Shown here piece after piece: positions 12,501 through 21,800 of a stretch of 64,000 nucleotides of DNA. This DNA comes from Symsagittifera roscoffensis (taxonomy: Eukaryota; Xenacoelomorpha; Acoela; Convolutidae). The stretch covers positions 69,292,727 to 69,356,726 of the forward strand of contig NC_087063.1 of the NCBI RefSeq assembly GCF_963678635.1, read 5' to 3'. The first letter of the stretch is position 1; each line of letters starts with the position of its first letter. The notes below the pieces were generated by a model, which was given only the letters and a program-made list of their open reading frames with translations, was not told where the DNA came from and made no database searches. The position numbers and the translations under genes were made by a program.

Positions 12501-12594
12501 ATCAGGAACGTACAATCTGGAGATACAGGAGATACGAGGTGGTGAGGAACTTGAGAGAATTGCGGTTTCAAGGAAGCCATACAGAGAACTATGA
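6532..12594 (+). CDS. Element A ORF1: Gag-protease-RT-RNase H polyprotein (2020 aa)
   Basis: This polyprotein supplies capsid/nucleocapsid and the copying enzymes of a Ty3/Gypsy element. From the N-terminus: a charged, coiled-coil-prone region (about 195-300); a retrotransposon-gag-like capsid helix region (about 430-570); two CCHC zinc knuckles at C629-C642 and C681-C694; an unassigned stretch; an aspartic protease with DTGA at 988-991; reverse transcriptase about 1330-1510 with the first catalytic Asp at 1409 and YVDD at 1474-1477; RNase H starting at D1622 with a conserved AD near 1736-1737; and a charged tail of about 275 residues. There is no integrase domain: the frame ends at TGA 12592-12594 and the integrase lies in the next ORF, in the same frame. 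ATG 6532 is the first in-frame start; M28 or M41 are alternatives. Key catalytic residues are present, so the enzyme is probably active. Family assignment is secure; the region between knuckles and protease is unexplained. Confidence 0.95.
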   Translation: MRRSRVPVAEKRPTEAKYNSSLRKTTSMGPKITKKNFSVNMVSTRSTAENRAREGMEGERVEPTIEIDLETPDQSVDETRKIATESTPMPNAEEPNSKPIEFSPIDNMEDAIGNTEETVKEDSQVKKTSFTERLAMMVGIKTKENVTEEPKAERARTFGTVSTKTTEANPREGQTRAEATAEEKPTADHEEATLELGDLMAKLNQIDKKLKHSEEDREVIRKELRYNKNEYLDSYFNLAKATEERLKEMSDNVETTNEERDKNIKKDLQQLKNRYDDVNSQLGSLEKRMDTMSKNQAESSCAVQAKLDAILSNSTSQERPAADRAQGTKVDFVEPQRNKRQSTPLPLTRDTVSIAPTAAKTIMKNGMSSTTTGPGDSTANSNAGPDAMTWANTWEMMNRTLEAFATRNTNSSDRRDGKSRKTFKKPKEFKDDSDGCIDTWVEVMRLHLEQDNLNDERQACTAILSNLEGTALKCVVAKKEEERDTADKIFEILLNRFGSGMKGHQAMMRFEKRRQRDDESIDRFLDDLESLRRRSDPEESTNRRNFSIASKFIDGVKSDDLRTMLATYYTLSKDSAPTPEEMRQKSREYMLMKPKKYSYSENRNTQGGSQPQRSSWYKPRDDMDKRRSCANCGSADHHVADCTTYKQGMKSLGYAPDEEDMSQMEEHEYYSGLIIKIGARCFFCNQEGHFRMDCPLFWEAVKDQSHPKHKLALAAVQNQRNRQNEFESRNLGAPSTELPTKTVKAVSHVNDAIESAAGNSLEINYEKAATEAIAKVKQDLAANEIEQRLKLEIERQNFNEALTGSNQAPEAVPGSTKTGNCNTVKMITGKPFGISRIGARIMSIITVGGHEVTRNLSEASDQTIMHIDVYADYLSGISPQTTSRALRALLMRGGSKSVRVDSRYTEAYSPHEVMLNIDGINIYTKTMITCDEDLIGQIYVGKEELKVRSIGHCAMLEEDAMHIGTEADVTGHVLDISGKKTQLRGLLDTGANLSVIPIETWEKMGFDKGDLIDSRIRLSAANKGALRVLGRTPIIALNLGERNLWMSFIVVENLDESDQFILGRDFIRNFDVTIDLNNAMFRIRNPDRRYAIKPVNLIMVNENKAPVFLSRRVRLKANEAAIVSLRMKNYNELSDNKQVCIVPNPNSQSAAVLGRSFSITKSGLCVSVLLNTLDIPITIQRGRKLGYALPVKTRYETIENSKQNEVVDCPNHRDKICILRRLQKIKDSSGLIKSLKSETDDGLSSCSNFPERPTLDEMQNEKPVLPEIEHLRGKLKDEQLEAIKDVLERNEDVFSRHKADIGCCNFVEHEIELEENAVPHREGARRMTPHKSDACRKEIETLLEYDMIEPSKSPWACGVVMAKKKGDQLRFCCDFRYLNSVTVKDAYPIPRIDESLSKLGDAKFFTALDLGSAFWQVPLRKQDRDKTGFACELGLFQWKRMPFGLCNATATFQRLMAHALIGVTKKYGNLVMCYVDDVVIATPTLEDHIERLDEVFACMKRSGIKCKPSKCEILKDSIKYLGRMVDKHGIRPDTDAVEAVLTWKSPKTEHQLMSFLGFANYYREFIKGYADKVYPMQQLMRHKGKKFTWNNAAEESLQRIKKELCEAPVLGMPTEKGMYVLDTDASVVAISGILHQEQEWNGKTVLRPIAYGSKVLSDTEMKYGAPKAEMFAVVTFVEKYRAYLGSEPFKLRVDNRALSWLKTYSMDQSYIGRWIVRLDGYNMIIEHRTRDKHQNADSLSKKTEFYERQEQREADRPEIKDGFSFMDKETYDSLPLTRWLDKSGKPIEDHPELPKEPPEKTILRKSKRLPIEIILKSKIVKETLKAKGYDLNQVEAGTAQIDDDLMRLLEKLSDDKPVIQEKGTEKPEFTILRRKETVNDTDSSRGSVTDSKDVVRSLVDKIPEDILEQTRVRKKKVTFKEDTEHLGPGQESGECSRFTEEGTGEGKLSGEREGWEEDSDESSENQDSLCMILAEEKTRHHDRELQTDPSSGTYNLEIQEIRGGEELERIAVSRKPYREL
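12592..12594 (+). other. In-frame UGA between RNase H and integrase ORFs
   Basis: Reading on past this stop in the same frame gives nine sense codons and then the integrase ORF with no frameshift. The next codon is TGC, as also after the UAG at 14035. It could be a programmed readthrough or reinitiation point, or a nonsense mutation in this copy. The sequence alone does not decide. Confidence 0.5.
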
Positions 12595-12621
12595 TGCAAC
12601 TCAAACGTCAGATCAAATCTG

Positions 12622-14037
12622 GTGCCAGAAGATGATATGAAAATCGTGAAAAGGATGATATGCGTGAAGCTGAGTGATGACATCCAAAAACCTGGTGAGA
12701 TGAATGGACAGATCATGGCGCTAAAGGAGCATGTCAAGGCAAGATATAGGCTGTCAGACCTAATAAGAGCCCAAAAGAATGACAAAATGACAAGTAACCT
12801 CTCCAAATGGATCCAGTCGGTGGTCAAGGAGAAGGGGGAACTCGAGGAAGACAGCTACAAGATCTTGAGCCAGTTCTACAAAGAGAAAAAAGACTTACTC
12901 TACCACACAGCTGAGGGGGTGGTAGCATGCAAGAGGAAAGATGAGGAGAAGATATTACACAAACACAACCTCATCATACTGCCACAGTTGTATCAAACGG
13001 AGGTGCTTTTCAGATCGCACGACCAGATGGGCCACCAGGGGATAGACAAAGTACAACAAAGGATACTTCACAGGTTTGATTGGCCAGGAATGAGAAAAGC
13101 TTGCGAGAGATGGGTGAATGCCTGCCTGGCATGTCTCCAGGCAAAAGACCCAAGGAAGATGAAGTTTCCCCTCAAGTCCGTTGAGAGCTCAGAGTTCAAT
13201 GAAGTGGTGCAGATAGACCATCAAAAAATCTGCATGACGGAGTCGGGATATAACCAGATACTGGTTATAATAGATCACTTCACAAAGTTGGCGGAAGCGG
13301 TCCCGTGCCAAACAGCCTCGGCCGAGGAGACATGTGATCATCTGATAACGCATTGGATATCGCGGTATGGTTGTCCAATGACTTTCCAGTCGGACAACGG
13401 CAAAGCTTTTGTAGGGGACTTGACAAAAAAATTGATGAAGAGATCGCACATTGCTCAAGCACACTCGACAACCTATCATCCACAGACCAATGGGTTGGTA
13501 GAGAGACAAAACAGGACACTGGTCAACATGTTAAGGGTGTACTGCTCAAGATACATGACGGACTGGGACAAATACCTGCCACAGGTAGTAGGAGCCTACA
13601 ACAGTACACAGCACTCAACTACGGGCATCAGTCCTTTCATGATGTTGACGGGCAGGGAGAGAGCAATGCCTCTGACATTCTTTTACCCGGAATACGAAGG
13701 GAAAAGGACGTCGCCTCAGGCATACGTGAAAGAAGCGATCAAAAGACAACAGGAATTGAACGAGCTATGCAGGAGGAACACGGCGCAAGCGCAAATGAGG
13801 CAACGCAGGAAATACGACGAAAGAATATTACGAGCAAAGCCATATGAAGTGGGCCAATACGTGTGGGTCTTCCAAAATGTCATACCGCCCAAGGGAACAA
13901 AGAAACTACTCAAGAAGTGGAGGGGACCATTCATGATAACGGAGGTTCATCAACAAGGACGGTTCTATCGCTTGAGTACTGGGCGAGCGGCACATTATGA
14001 AAATCTGAAGCCTCACGTCCCGTCTCCAGAGGAATAG
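12622..14037 (+). CDS. Element A ORF2: integrase (471 aa)
   Basis: This is the integrase that inserts the element's DNA. It has the HHCC zinc-binding domain (H133, H138, C168, C171) and the DDE catalytic core (D199, D258, E294) with exactly 35 residues between the second Asp and the Glu, as in active retroviral/Gypsy integrases. A C-terminal SH3-like segment (about 400-460) follows, typical of a GPY/F-type integrase end. The given start is a GTG; the first ATG is five codons later (12637), and the frame is open back to the UGA at 12592. It may therefore be made by readthrough from ORF1 rather than from its own AUG. ORF3 follows after a single UAG in the same frame. Confidence 0.93.
   Translation: MPEDDMKIVKRMICVKLSDDIQKPGEMNGQIMALKEHVKARYRLSDLIRAQKNDKMTSNLSKWIQSVVKEKGELEEDSYKILSQFYKEKKDLLYHTAEGVVACKRKDEEKILHKHNLIILPQLYQTEVLFRSHDQMGHQGIDKVQQRILHRFDWPGMRKACERWVNACLACLQAKDPRKMKFPLKSVESSEFNEVVQIDHQKICMTESGYNQILVIIDHFTKLAEAVPCQTASAEETCDHLITHWISRYGCPMTFQSDNGKAFVGDLTKKLMKRSHIAQAHSTTYHPQTNGLVERQNRTLVNMLRVYCSRYMTDWDKYLPQVVGAYNSTQHSTTGISPFMMLTGRERAMPLTFFYPEYEGKRTSPQAYVKEAIKRQQELNELCRRNTAQAQMRQRRKYDERILRAKPYEVGQYVWVFQNVIPPKGTKKLLKKWRGPFMITEVHQQGRFYRLSTGRAAHYENLKPHVPSPEE
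14035..14037 (+). other. In-frame UAG between integrase ORF and macrodomain ORF
   Basis: The stop is followed by TGC and four more sense codons, then ATG 14053, all in the frame of ORF1 and ORF2. It is the second single-stop punctuation of one long frame. Recoding is inferred, not demonstrated. Confidence 0.5.
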
Positions 14038-14052
14038 TGCATACCGAAGGAC

Positions 14053-15330
14053 ATGGAGGGTCTTGAGTACCTGGTGGTAGAGCCAGCGTGTGAAGTGAAT
14101 GGGAAAGGCACTAGAGAGAAAAATGATGGTAATGAGAACTTGAGTTTGGACGACAATGAAAAGATAGGAGTGGAGTCTGATGCAGGATCATTTGTAGAAG
14201 AAGACTGGAACGACCCGGAGCAAGACGAGGTGCCGAAATGGATGGAACCGGATCGAACAACACCACCGGAAACCAGGACTGGCAATCGCAAACGCACAGG
14301 CATGAGGTACAACAGGTACGGGGATGACTTCTTGATCGATAAGATACAGCCAGACAAATTGGGCGAGGAATTACTGAAGGCAGGCGAACTGGAAGCTGGA
14401 GAGGAATGGCAGGTCATTGACGATGGTGGTCACTATCCGCAGGATGATTACTCGACGCCAGAAGTAGAAACGGATCTCGAACAGAGTGAGATAGAGAGGA
14501 GGGAGAACACGAACTTGAGGATTCTAGAGTGGATGGGTGATGTCAAAGACGAGAGCCGCGAAGGACAAAGCATTCAGCAAGTCGACGTATCAGCAGCAAA
14601 TTACATGAAGACAGAGGACCCTCTTTTCGGATGGACGGCAACAGACAGGCCACTGGACATTCCTCAGGACAATTCAGACCCGACAACATCGACGGGGACG
14701 TCGATAAATATTTTTGTCCGGGGAGTGGGGGTAGGACTTACCCACACCGAAAATTTGATGATAAAGAAGCTCAAGGAAGTGAGAGAAACGAGCGAATTGG
14801 AACTGGAGGAAGAAGAGCCAGAGCCTACTATAGGTCGGAATTTCAAAACGAAGTTCGAAATACCCAATGAATACTCGGAGAACATCATGATAACAGATAG
14901 CGACTTCATCCTGTCAAACAGGACCAGCGCGATCTGCATCACGGCGGACATGAGTTTCAAATCAAGATTGGAAGCTGACTTCAAAAGAGAGTACCAGAAT
15001 GTAGAGTTTCTGTTCAGACAGAGACCAGGACTGGGAGGGATGGCAGCGCTTCTACCGTCAGTGGCACAAGTCCCGGGCAAATATCTGTGCTTCCTAGTAA
15101 CGAGGGTCAATGACAGGAACACAATCGATCCCGAACACGTGATATTGGCACTAACAAGATTACGAGACTTCATGATTGAAAGAAGGATAACAGAAGTCTC
15201 AATGCCGGTGTATGACCCGAACAGGGGCAAACTGAGCCCGAGGGAATTGTACGCTATCCTACATGTGGTCTTTGCAGAAACTGAGATAATGGTGTATCTC
15301 CATAAGAAGTACTACTTGAGCATCGCCTGA
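14053..15330 (+). CDS. Element A ORF3: 425-aa protein with C-terminal TARG1/OARD1-like macrodomain
   Basis: The N-terminal about 275 residues are acidic, low-complexity and unassigned. Residues about 278-423 read like a macrodomain of the TARG1 (OARD1) branch: an ADM segment at 298-300 after a hydrophobic strand, a GLGG-type loop, a hydrophobic strand ending FLVT (347-350), a helix, an SMP strand (383-385) and a terminal helix-strand pair. Macrodomains bind ADP-ribose; TARG1 removes ADP-ribose from glutamate/aspartate and deacylates O-acyl-ADP-ribose. The catalytic Lys expected after the FLVT strand is replaced by R351, and I do not see the expected Asp in the later loop (D388 is the nearest). 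It may therefore bind rather than hydrolyse. The call rests on pattern recognition by eye. The ORF follows the integrase ORF in frame after one UAG. Confidence 0.65.
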   Translation: MEGLEYLVVEPACEVNGKGTREKNDGNENLSLDDNEKIGVESDAGSFVEEDWNDPEQDEVPKWMEPDRTTPPETRTGNRKRTGMRYNRYGDDFLIDKIQPDKLGEELLKAGELEAGEEWQVIDDGGHYPQDDYSTPEVETDLEQSEIERRENTNLRILEWMGDVKDESREGQSIQQVDVSAANYMKTEDPLFGWTATDRPLDIPQDNSDPTTSTGTSINIFVRGVGVGLTHTENLMIKKLKEVRETSELELEEEEPEPTIGRNFKTKFEIPNEYSENIMITDSDFILSNRTSAICITADMSFKSRLEADFKREYQNVEFLFRQRPGLGGMAALLPSVAQVPGKYLCFLVTRVNDRNTIDPEHVILALTRLRDFMIERRITEVSMPVYDPNRGKLSPRELYAILHVVFAETEIMVYLHKKYYLSIA

Positions 15331-15809
15331 GTCGGGTACATGGGGGTATCGAGTCGGGTGTGAGGGAGGAGTCTTGAGTTAGGTACTGGGGTGCGGCGCA
15401 GGTAAAGGGATCTTAAAGATATGATTGGCATGACAATTAAATTTTAAAACGAGTTAACGGTGCTAAAACATAAAATGAATCTGCATGCTTTTAAGGGAAT
15501 TCCAATTGAATTGTTTTAAGTGATATGAAAATGATAAGATTTTAACCATACTGGTAAAAGGGGGGTCTCTAGGTTAGGAACATGACATGTCAAGTTTCAA
15601 TATGCTTTCTGTTTTCAGATCAAGTTTGAAAAACAAAGTTGAAAATCCAACTATACTCAAGCGAGAAACAGAGAGAGAAACCTTGATTGAACTCGTGATA
15701 ATCGGCACTTACAGCAAGTATTTGCAAGAGAACATTTCGAGAGAATTCTTGAGTTGGGTAATACTTGAGTCGGTAAGGTAATTCTTGAGCTGGTAAGGTA
15801 TGGAAATCC
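15331..15809 (+). other. Spacer between ORF3 and ORF4 with candidate splice acceptor and internal purine tract
   Basis: A pyrimidine stretch ending TTTTCAG gives a good candidate 3' splice site at 15617-15618, suited to making a spliced subgenomic mRNA for ORF4. Upstream, AAAAGGGGGG at 15556-15565 resembles a retroviral polypurine tract. Near the ORF4 start, GGTAAGG-type words recur (about 15774 and 15792). The only ATG just upstream (15800) is in another frame and stops after 13 codons. Confidence 0.45.
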
Positions 15810-18800
15810 GTGCCCGCGGCCCTGAAGAAGCCCACTCTTGATGAGCTGTACAGACGCCTGAGGGACTTGGACTACACCCAAATAGACGAGAGAATGGCGG
15901 TGATGCTGAATGCCATCCTCCAGTTGGAGGACCAGGGTGAGTGCAGGGAGTCTGCAACGGAGGCTGTCTTGATGATCGGCTACACCACCGAGGGAATATC
16001 GAACCAAGAGCAGACCAGATGGTTGTCTTGGAATGTGGATGGAGGAGTAAGGGGTTTTGACTTGGCAAGGAATCCTGGCCTGAATAACAATACCGAATAT
16101 GGCGCAGGGGAATTCCCACTACCGACTAGGCCAACAGTAAGATCCACAAGCCAGAGCTCGAGTAGGGTGCCATCGATGTCACAAACGCAACAGACGACCG
16201 AGGCATATCCGGATCTAGGTGTTCTAAAGAAAGAGCTCGAGAAGACGCAGAAGGAAAGGAATAAGGCGAACCTCGATCGGGATCAGGCAAAGCTGGATCG
16301 GGAGAAGGTTCAGCTGGAAAGGGACCAGGCGGTCAACGAGCGAGACCAGGCTCTGAGGTTGCTTGAGATACAAAAAGCTGAACATCAACAGGAGTTAAGG
16401 GTGCGGGAGAACGCCGCAAATCGTGATCAACTGAGGTCGGAATTGGACAGAATAGAACAACGACAACGCGAGCTTGATGCACAGAAGGGAGCCAGGCCGA
16501 AGGAGCGAGTGGTCACCAGCTCGAGGCCAGAGTCACGTATGGAGGTGGATGAAGCCCCCAGAGCAAGAGCACGGTTCAACCTTGACCGCGAGGCCCGAGA
16601 ACACATGAGTGAAGGGTTGGAAGTTTGGATACCGAATGACGCAACGTCTTCCTTGCGTAGCCTAGAGACGCAACCCATACGCCCACTGATGGATGTGGAG
16701 CTGCCGGGATATACCCCAACCTCGACCTCGAGTGACAGTCAGGTGAGCGGCGCCTCATCGCGTCTGAGAGAACTGGGCGAGAGATTGCGACAAAAGAGTC
16801 GTGAGAGTTCGGCAAGACCGGAGCTTCCCCCGACGTGGAGGGAACAGCCGGTTAGGAGTGTCGTGATCTTGAGTTATAAGAAGAATACAGAGGGGAGGTA
16901 CCACAGGCACAATCGGCTGGACTGGAGTACGGAGCAGAAAGCTAGGAGAGACTGCTTTCATGATGCGGCCTGGGTGCAGTACTTGGCGCCACCCCGGGTA
17001 CCAGAAGGTGCGGTTCATCTAATCGTAGGGGACAGCCTGGTGCGGGTGTTGACCCGGATCCGATCGCACTGGCAGACGGGAATCTTGAGTTTCGCTGGAG
17101 CTGCCACGCCACAGATGTTGGCAACGCTTGACATGCTGGGGATGACCAAAGTATACACGGTGACCCTGATGGTCGGGACCAACGATGTATCAAGGGGTGA
17201 AGCGAGGAAAATAACAAGGCTGCACGATAAGGTGAGCTGCCTTCTTGAGGAACTGAGGATTCAGATGGACCCCATCCTGTTGACGATATGTACTGTCCCC
17301 TACAACATGATGTTTGATCAGCACGCCTTGGAGATGAACGAGAAGGTGCGGAACCTAAACAAGGTGATAAGAGACATCCACCGGAAGAGTGTGCTCCCTG
17401 TCAGACTGTTGGACGTGGCAGAGCGCATGGAGAAAGAGGGATTCCCTGAAGACACCTCCAGTGATGGAATCCATTTTGATAGACCGAGGGGAGCAGAGTG
17501 GCTAAACGACGTCTTCCAAGAACACATAAATGCGCTGGAGGCGGATCTGCTAGAGACAGCCCAATTCACATTAGGACCACCTCCGAACCCACCATTCCTT
17601 GCCTCAAGGGCCTTGTCTGGTCGCTTGGGACCGAGAGTTGACACTAGAGACAGTTCAAGGAGCAGCCAGACCAGATTGCAGAGTGCCACGCCAATGGAGT
17701 CTGAGGAGGTGACGTCATCAACACCTCCAAGCTCGGCGATATCCTCAGTGGTAGTGGCAGAGAGCAAACGGGAAAATAAGTCTATGGAGACCGCTCGCTT
17801 GAGATATCCTGAGAAGGTGAAAGAACTGGATCTAGAGAGTTTGGAATGCAGGCAAGAATTGGCGGAAACCCTGGGGATCGAACGAGTGTCACACGAGGAT
17901 TTGAATAGGCATCATTGCGTGGACTGGTTGAAAGCTCATGAGGCGCACTTCTCGAGAGCGAAGTTGATGGAGACCACAGACCTGACTGGAATTCCCACAA
18001 AAGCGATCATGGGACCCATTAACTACAGACCTCTCAAGCTGCTGGGGAGTCCTGGACTTATAGCAGAACCTCCCAAGCACCGAACTAGCATCGCCAGGAT
18101 CAGGTTGGCAACCCCGGCACAGTTGAATGTGGTAGACAAGCTACTCAATCCGGGAGGAACGGGATTGCCAGATGCCGCTTACGAGGGCTCGAAATTGGCG
18201 GAAGATCCCAGGTACGGGAAGCCCTGTGGGAGTACCCAGCTGGCCAAAACCCTGGCAGTTTATGATAGAGCAGATCCAGCTGCTGCGAGAGTAGTCATTG
18301 TGGCGGGATCAGACTTCGAAGGAACGTCTCCCAAGTTGTTCTGGCCGGAGACTTTGATATACTCTTTGCCAGGAGCTGAATTAAATCAGATGTTAACTCT
18401 GGTAGTGGCAATAAAGTCGGAGATGCCCTGTGAACCTGAGCTGCTGTTGTTTGCAGGGATGAATGATCACCTGCACGCGATGGGACTTCTTGAGCAACTA
18501 AAGGGCGATGAAATTCCGACATCGAGGAAGATATGGGAAGCCATTCAAGCGTTGTTTGCGGCAACGAATGAAGTGCAAGAGAATGTTGTCTCGAGATTCG
18601 GGTCCAAGACGAAGGTGGTGTTTACCACATCCCCTGGATACGCGAATATGCCACCCGCCCTACAGTTCGTGTACGCGGTCTTGATCCTGATAGCAGAAGG
18701 GAATGAATGGCGGATTCTAATGGCAGCCCCCAATCGGGAGTTGGAGCCATCGAACCTGAGGCTTCGCAAGTCAGAATTGGCGGCGGCATGGGCGGACATA

Positions 18801-21800
18801 TCTCATGCACTGAGGGGCTTTTATGGACTAGCCGACATCCTGATCGTATTAGACGAGGTGCTCTTGCTAGAGATATCGAACTTTGCCAGGCAACTCAAGT
18901 TCAGCCCAGTCATCGGGGACGATCACCCGGCGATAAGCAAATTAACGGCCAGCCTGTGGTTTCGGAGTATGGATGTGAAGATCACAAACTCCACCAGCAA
19001 GTCTAGAGGTCCCAGTAACGAGAGAAGAAATGTGGCCGAGACGGAAAAGCAATTAGGATCGATGAAATATCGTTTGACTCAAGAGAATGGCTGGTGGCCA
19101 TTTTTGACACCAAGGCTGGAGAACGCCACGAACAAGACAAGGGAGGAACTACCACCCCTCGTGAAACAAGTCTGGAGTTTTCTGGAGAAACAACTGGAGC
19201 TGGCCGAAACAAGAGACATGACGGTAGCTAGATTTGTCTCGGCCGCCAATGAAGTGACGATTGGAGGGTTCTGGAGAGAGCACGCCAAAGGCGAATTGAA
19301 GACTCGGAGGGATTACGAGATTCTCAAGTTCTTGAGTCCTTGCTGGGAGAAGGAATTCTTGGCAGGAATATTCGGTACCACGGCGACTATTTTTGGAGCC
19401 TTCGTGCAGGAGATACTGGGCATGCCCATCAGCCTGCTCTTGGCGCTGTATTTGGTCTACCCCAGATACTTGTTCAACATGGGCCCAGCATACATGTTTA
19501 GTCGGGGAGTGGAGACACTTCGAGTTGATGGGTACCTGGCACTAGTGCTCTTGACCCATGGGGAATTGGTGTCGTTTCATCGATTAATGGAATATGGAGA
19601 GCCTCTGTCTATGGGGAGAGTCCACACGAGCATTGAAACCAGCTCCTACAAGTGTGCCGCAGGGTTGAAGACGTTGCTAGTACAATACCTCATGATGCAA
19701 AATCGGCACATGACGGGTGAAGATGAGAATCCAACTTCGAGAGAAGAATGGAAGAAGACGAACAGAGGGATGCCTCTGCTGACGGACCTATGCCTGGCAA
19801 TGAGGTCGGACCCAATGGGGATAATCCGGGGCCTAGAGGAGGTGGTGACCTGCATTTATGGTCCAGCAGTGACCTACGCGTTCCCAGACCCCCTGGTGAC
19901 AACGTATCGTCACTCTGTAACGCACTTGAGCCTTATCAGTATACTGGATGGGACGGCGTTAAATTGGTGTCAGCAGGAAGTGCTCAGAGGGCGAATGAGC
20001 AACACGGTACTCTTTGGAAAGGTGAAAGATGCCGAGCTAATGGTGTACAACTTCAGGGGGCAAATGCAATGTAGAATGGGAGGCAAGCGAGAGGGTCCCA
20101 TCGAAATGTATCCCAAATTCTGGAACTTGAACCCATTGACGGCGGACGGACGAGAGATCTTGAGAATTCCTGCCTGGAAGGAGTGCTTCGCACTGGTGAA
20201 GAGGGAGCTGGAGACCATAATGGAGAAAGAAATCCTCCCAGCCACCATGCCTGAGTTCCCAATAGTCAGGAGGATGACCTTAGGAATGAATAGTCCCTTG
20301 GTAGTTCCCTCCATAATGGCGAGGATGACGACGGAGGAAATGCAGAAGGATTTCACTGATGGCTGGGACCCCCTGTTCATTGGCTACACGGCGGCGGTCT
20401 ACTTCCATACCAGCGAGATGAAGGTAAATTCGTGGACGACGCAAGCGAAAAAGAGTAGAGGTTCGCAGCCCCCAGGGTATGAGGTGCGGAAGGTCTTGAG
20501 AACTCTAGAGAAGGAGGGACTTGAGAACATGTTACCCATATGGGATGATGGCAGGATGATCGTGATGGAGGGGCACGTCGCACTGGTGGACGACATGAAA
20601 TTTGCCACGAGAAAATATAAGGCGCCCTATGGCTTGGAACAGGTGGAAATAAGACAGGAAGGAACAGAACTAGATGCAGCAGGTCAACTGCATGTAGCAC
20701 TGACGGAATACAAAAAGCTGGATCCTACGACACCATCACCACTGTCCGTGGACACACCTGGAGACAAGAGAAGCGGACCCGTCGAGGACCGATTTAAGAA
20801 AATTCTCGAGAGAAGGAGACATGAGTCAGAAGAAGAGAGAATGGATGAAACTCTCAGTGAAGCCGGTGAAGACATGGAAGTGGGGAATACGCCTGAACCA
20901 GGGCCATCAGGGGAGGAGCTCACCACTCAAGAGCTGTTGAAAGACTTGAGCGAGGAGAATTGGGCAGATACTGCCACACCACCCCTGATTCCGTCTCCCC
21001 GGAAGGATCTGGAATTGCCATTGGCAAGTGAGACCTTCAATATGGGGATGATACTCTTGAGCTCGGAGGAAAGGGAAAAGAACACTTTCGAAGGGAACAG
21101 GGACATATTCCTGGGATCACTGAAGGACGATGCTTGGCAGGAGTTCTTGGAAGAATTCAATCAAGAAGTGGGCAGCGAGACGACGCTGGACAAATTCAAG
21201 GAGGAACTGTGGGACACAGTCGTAAGATTTGGAGAACCGCTTCTGATAGGAACGGGCCTGGATGAGAAGGCGAGAAAAGAGCTACTGAGCAAGCTGGTAG
21301 AGCTGAGGAATTCACGATCGAAGACTAGAGAAGAAAAATGTGAGGACAGCTCTACTCGGAGACAAAAAACTGTAGATAAAATGGTTGATAAGGTTGGGAC
21401 TAGTAATATGATTAAAAGTACTAATATCCTTAAGGCTCGAGCAGGGGGGAGGCAAGAGTTGGAAGGAGTGGATGGAGAGGTCGAATCAGTGATGGTAGCC
21501 ACAACACCCTCAAGTAGAGATGTGAAGACTCGCAAGAGGAAGAGAGAAGTGGAAGGATTGGGTAGTCCTTCAGTGGATGCTGTTTCGGAAGGAAACTTGA
21601 GAGAGACGGCGCCCATGGTTTTGGCTAGATGCAAGACGGCGGCATACAAGAGCAGCTCGGAGCTCAGAAGACCACTTGAAGTAGAGAGGGAAATAGAGGT
21701 TTCCACCAGTTCGACATCGGAGGAAGACTTCAAGCCTCAAAAGATAAACGTGAAGAGAGGTTCAACGAACGGACAGACATGGGAAGTAGATGTCGGCAAA

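Noticed and set aside
7416-13519. Minus-strand ORFs opposite gag-pol of Element A
   Set aside because: Shadow frames of a GC-balanced coding strand. The plus strand carries the catalytic motifs.
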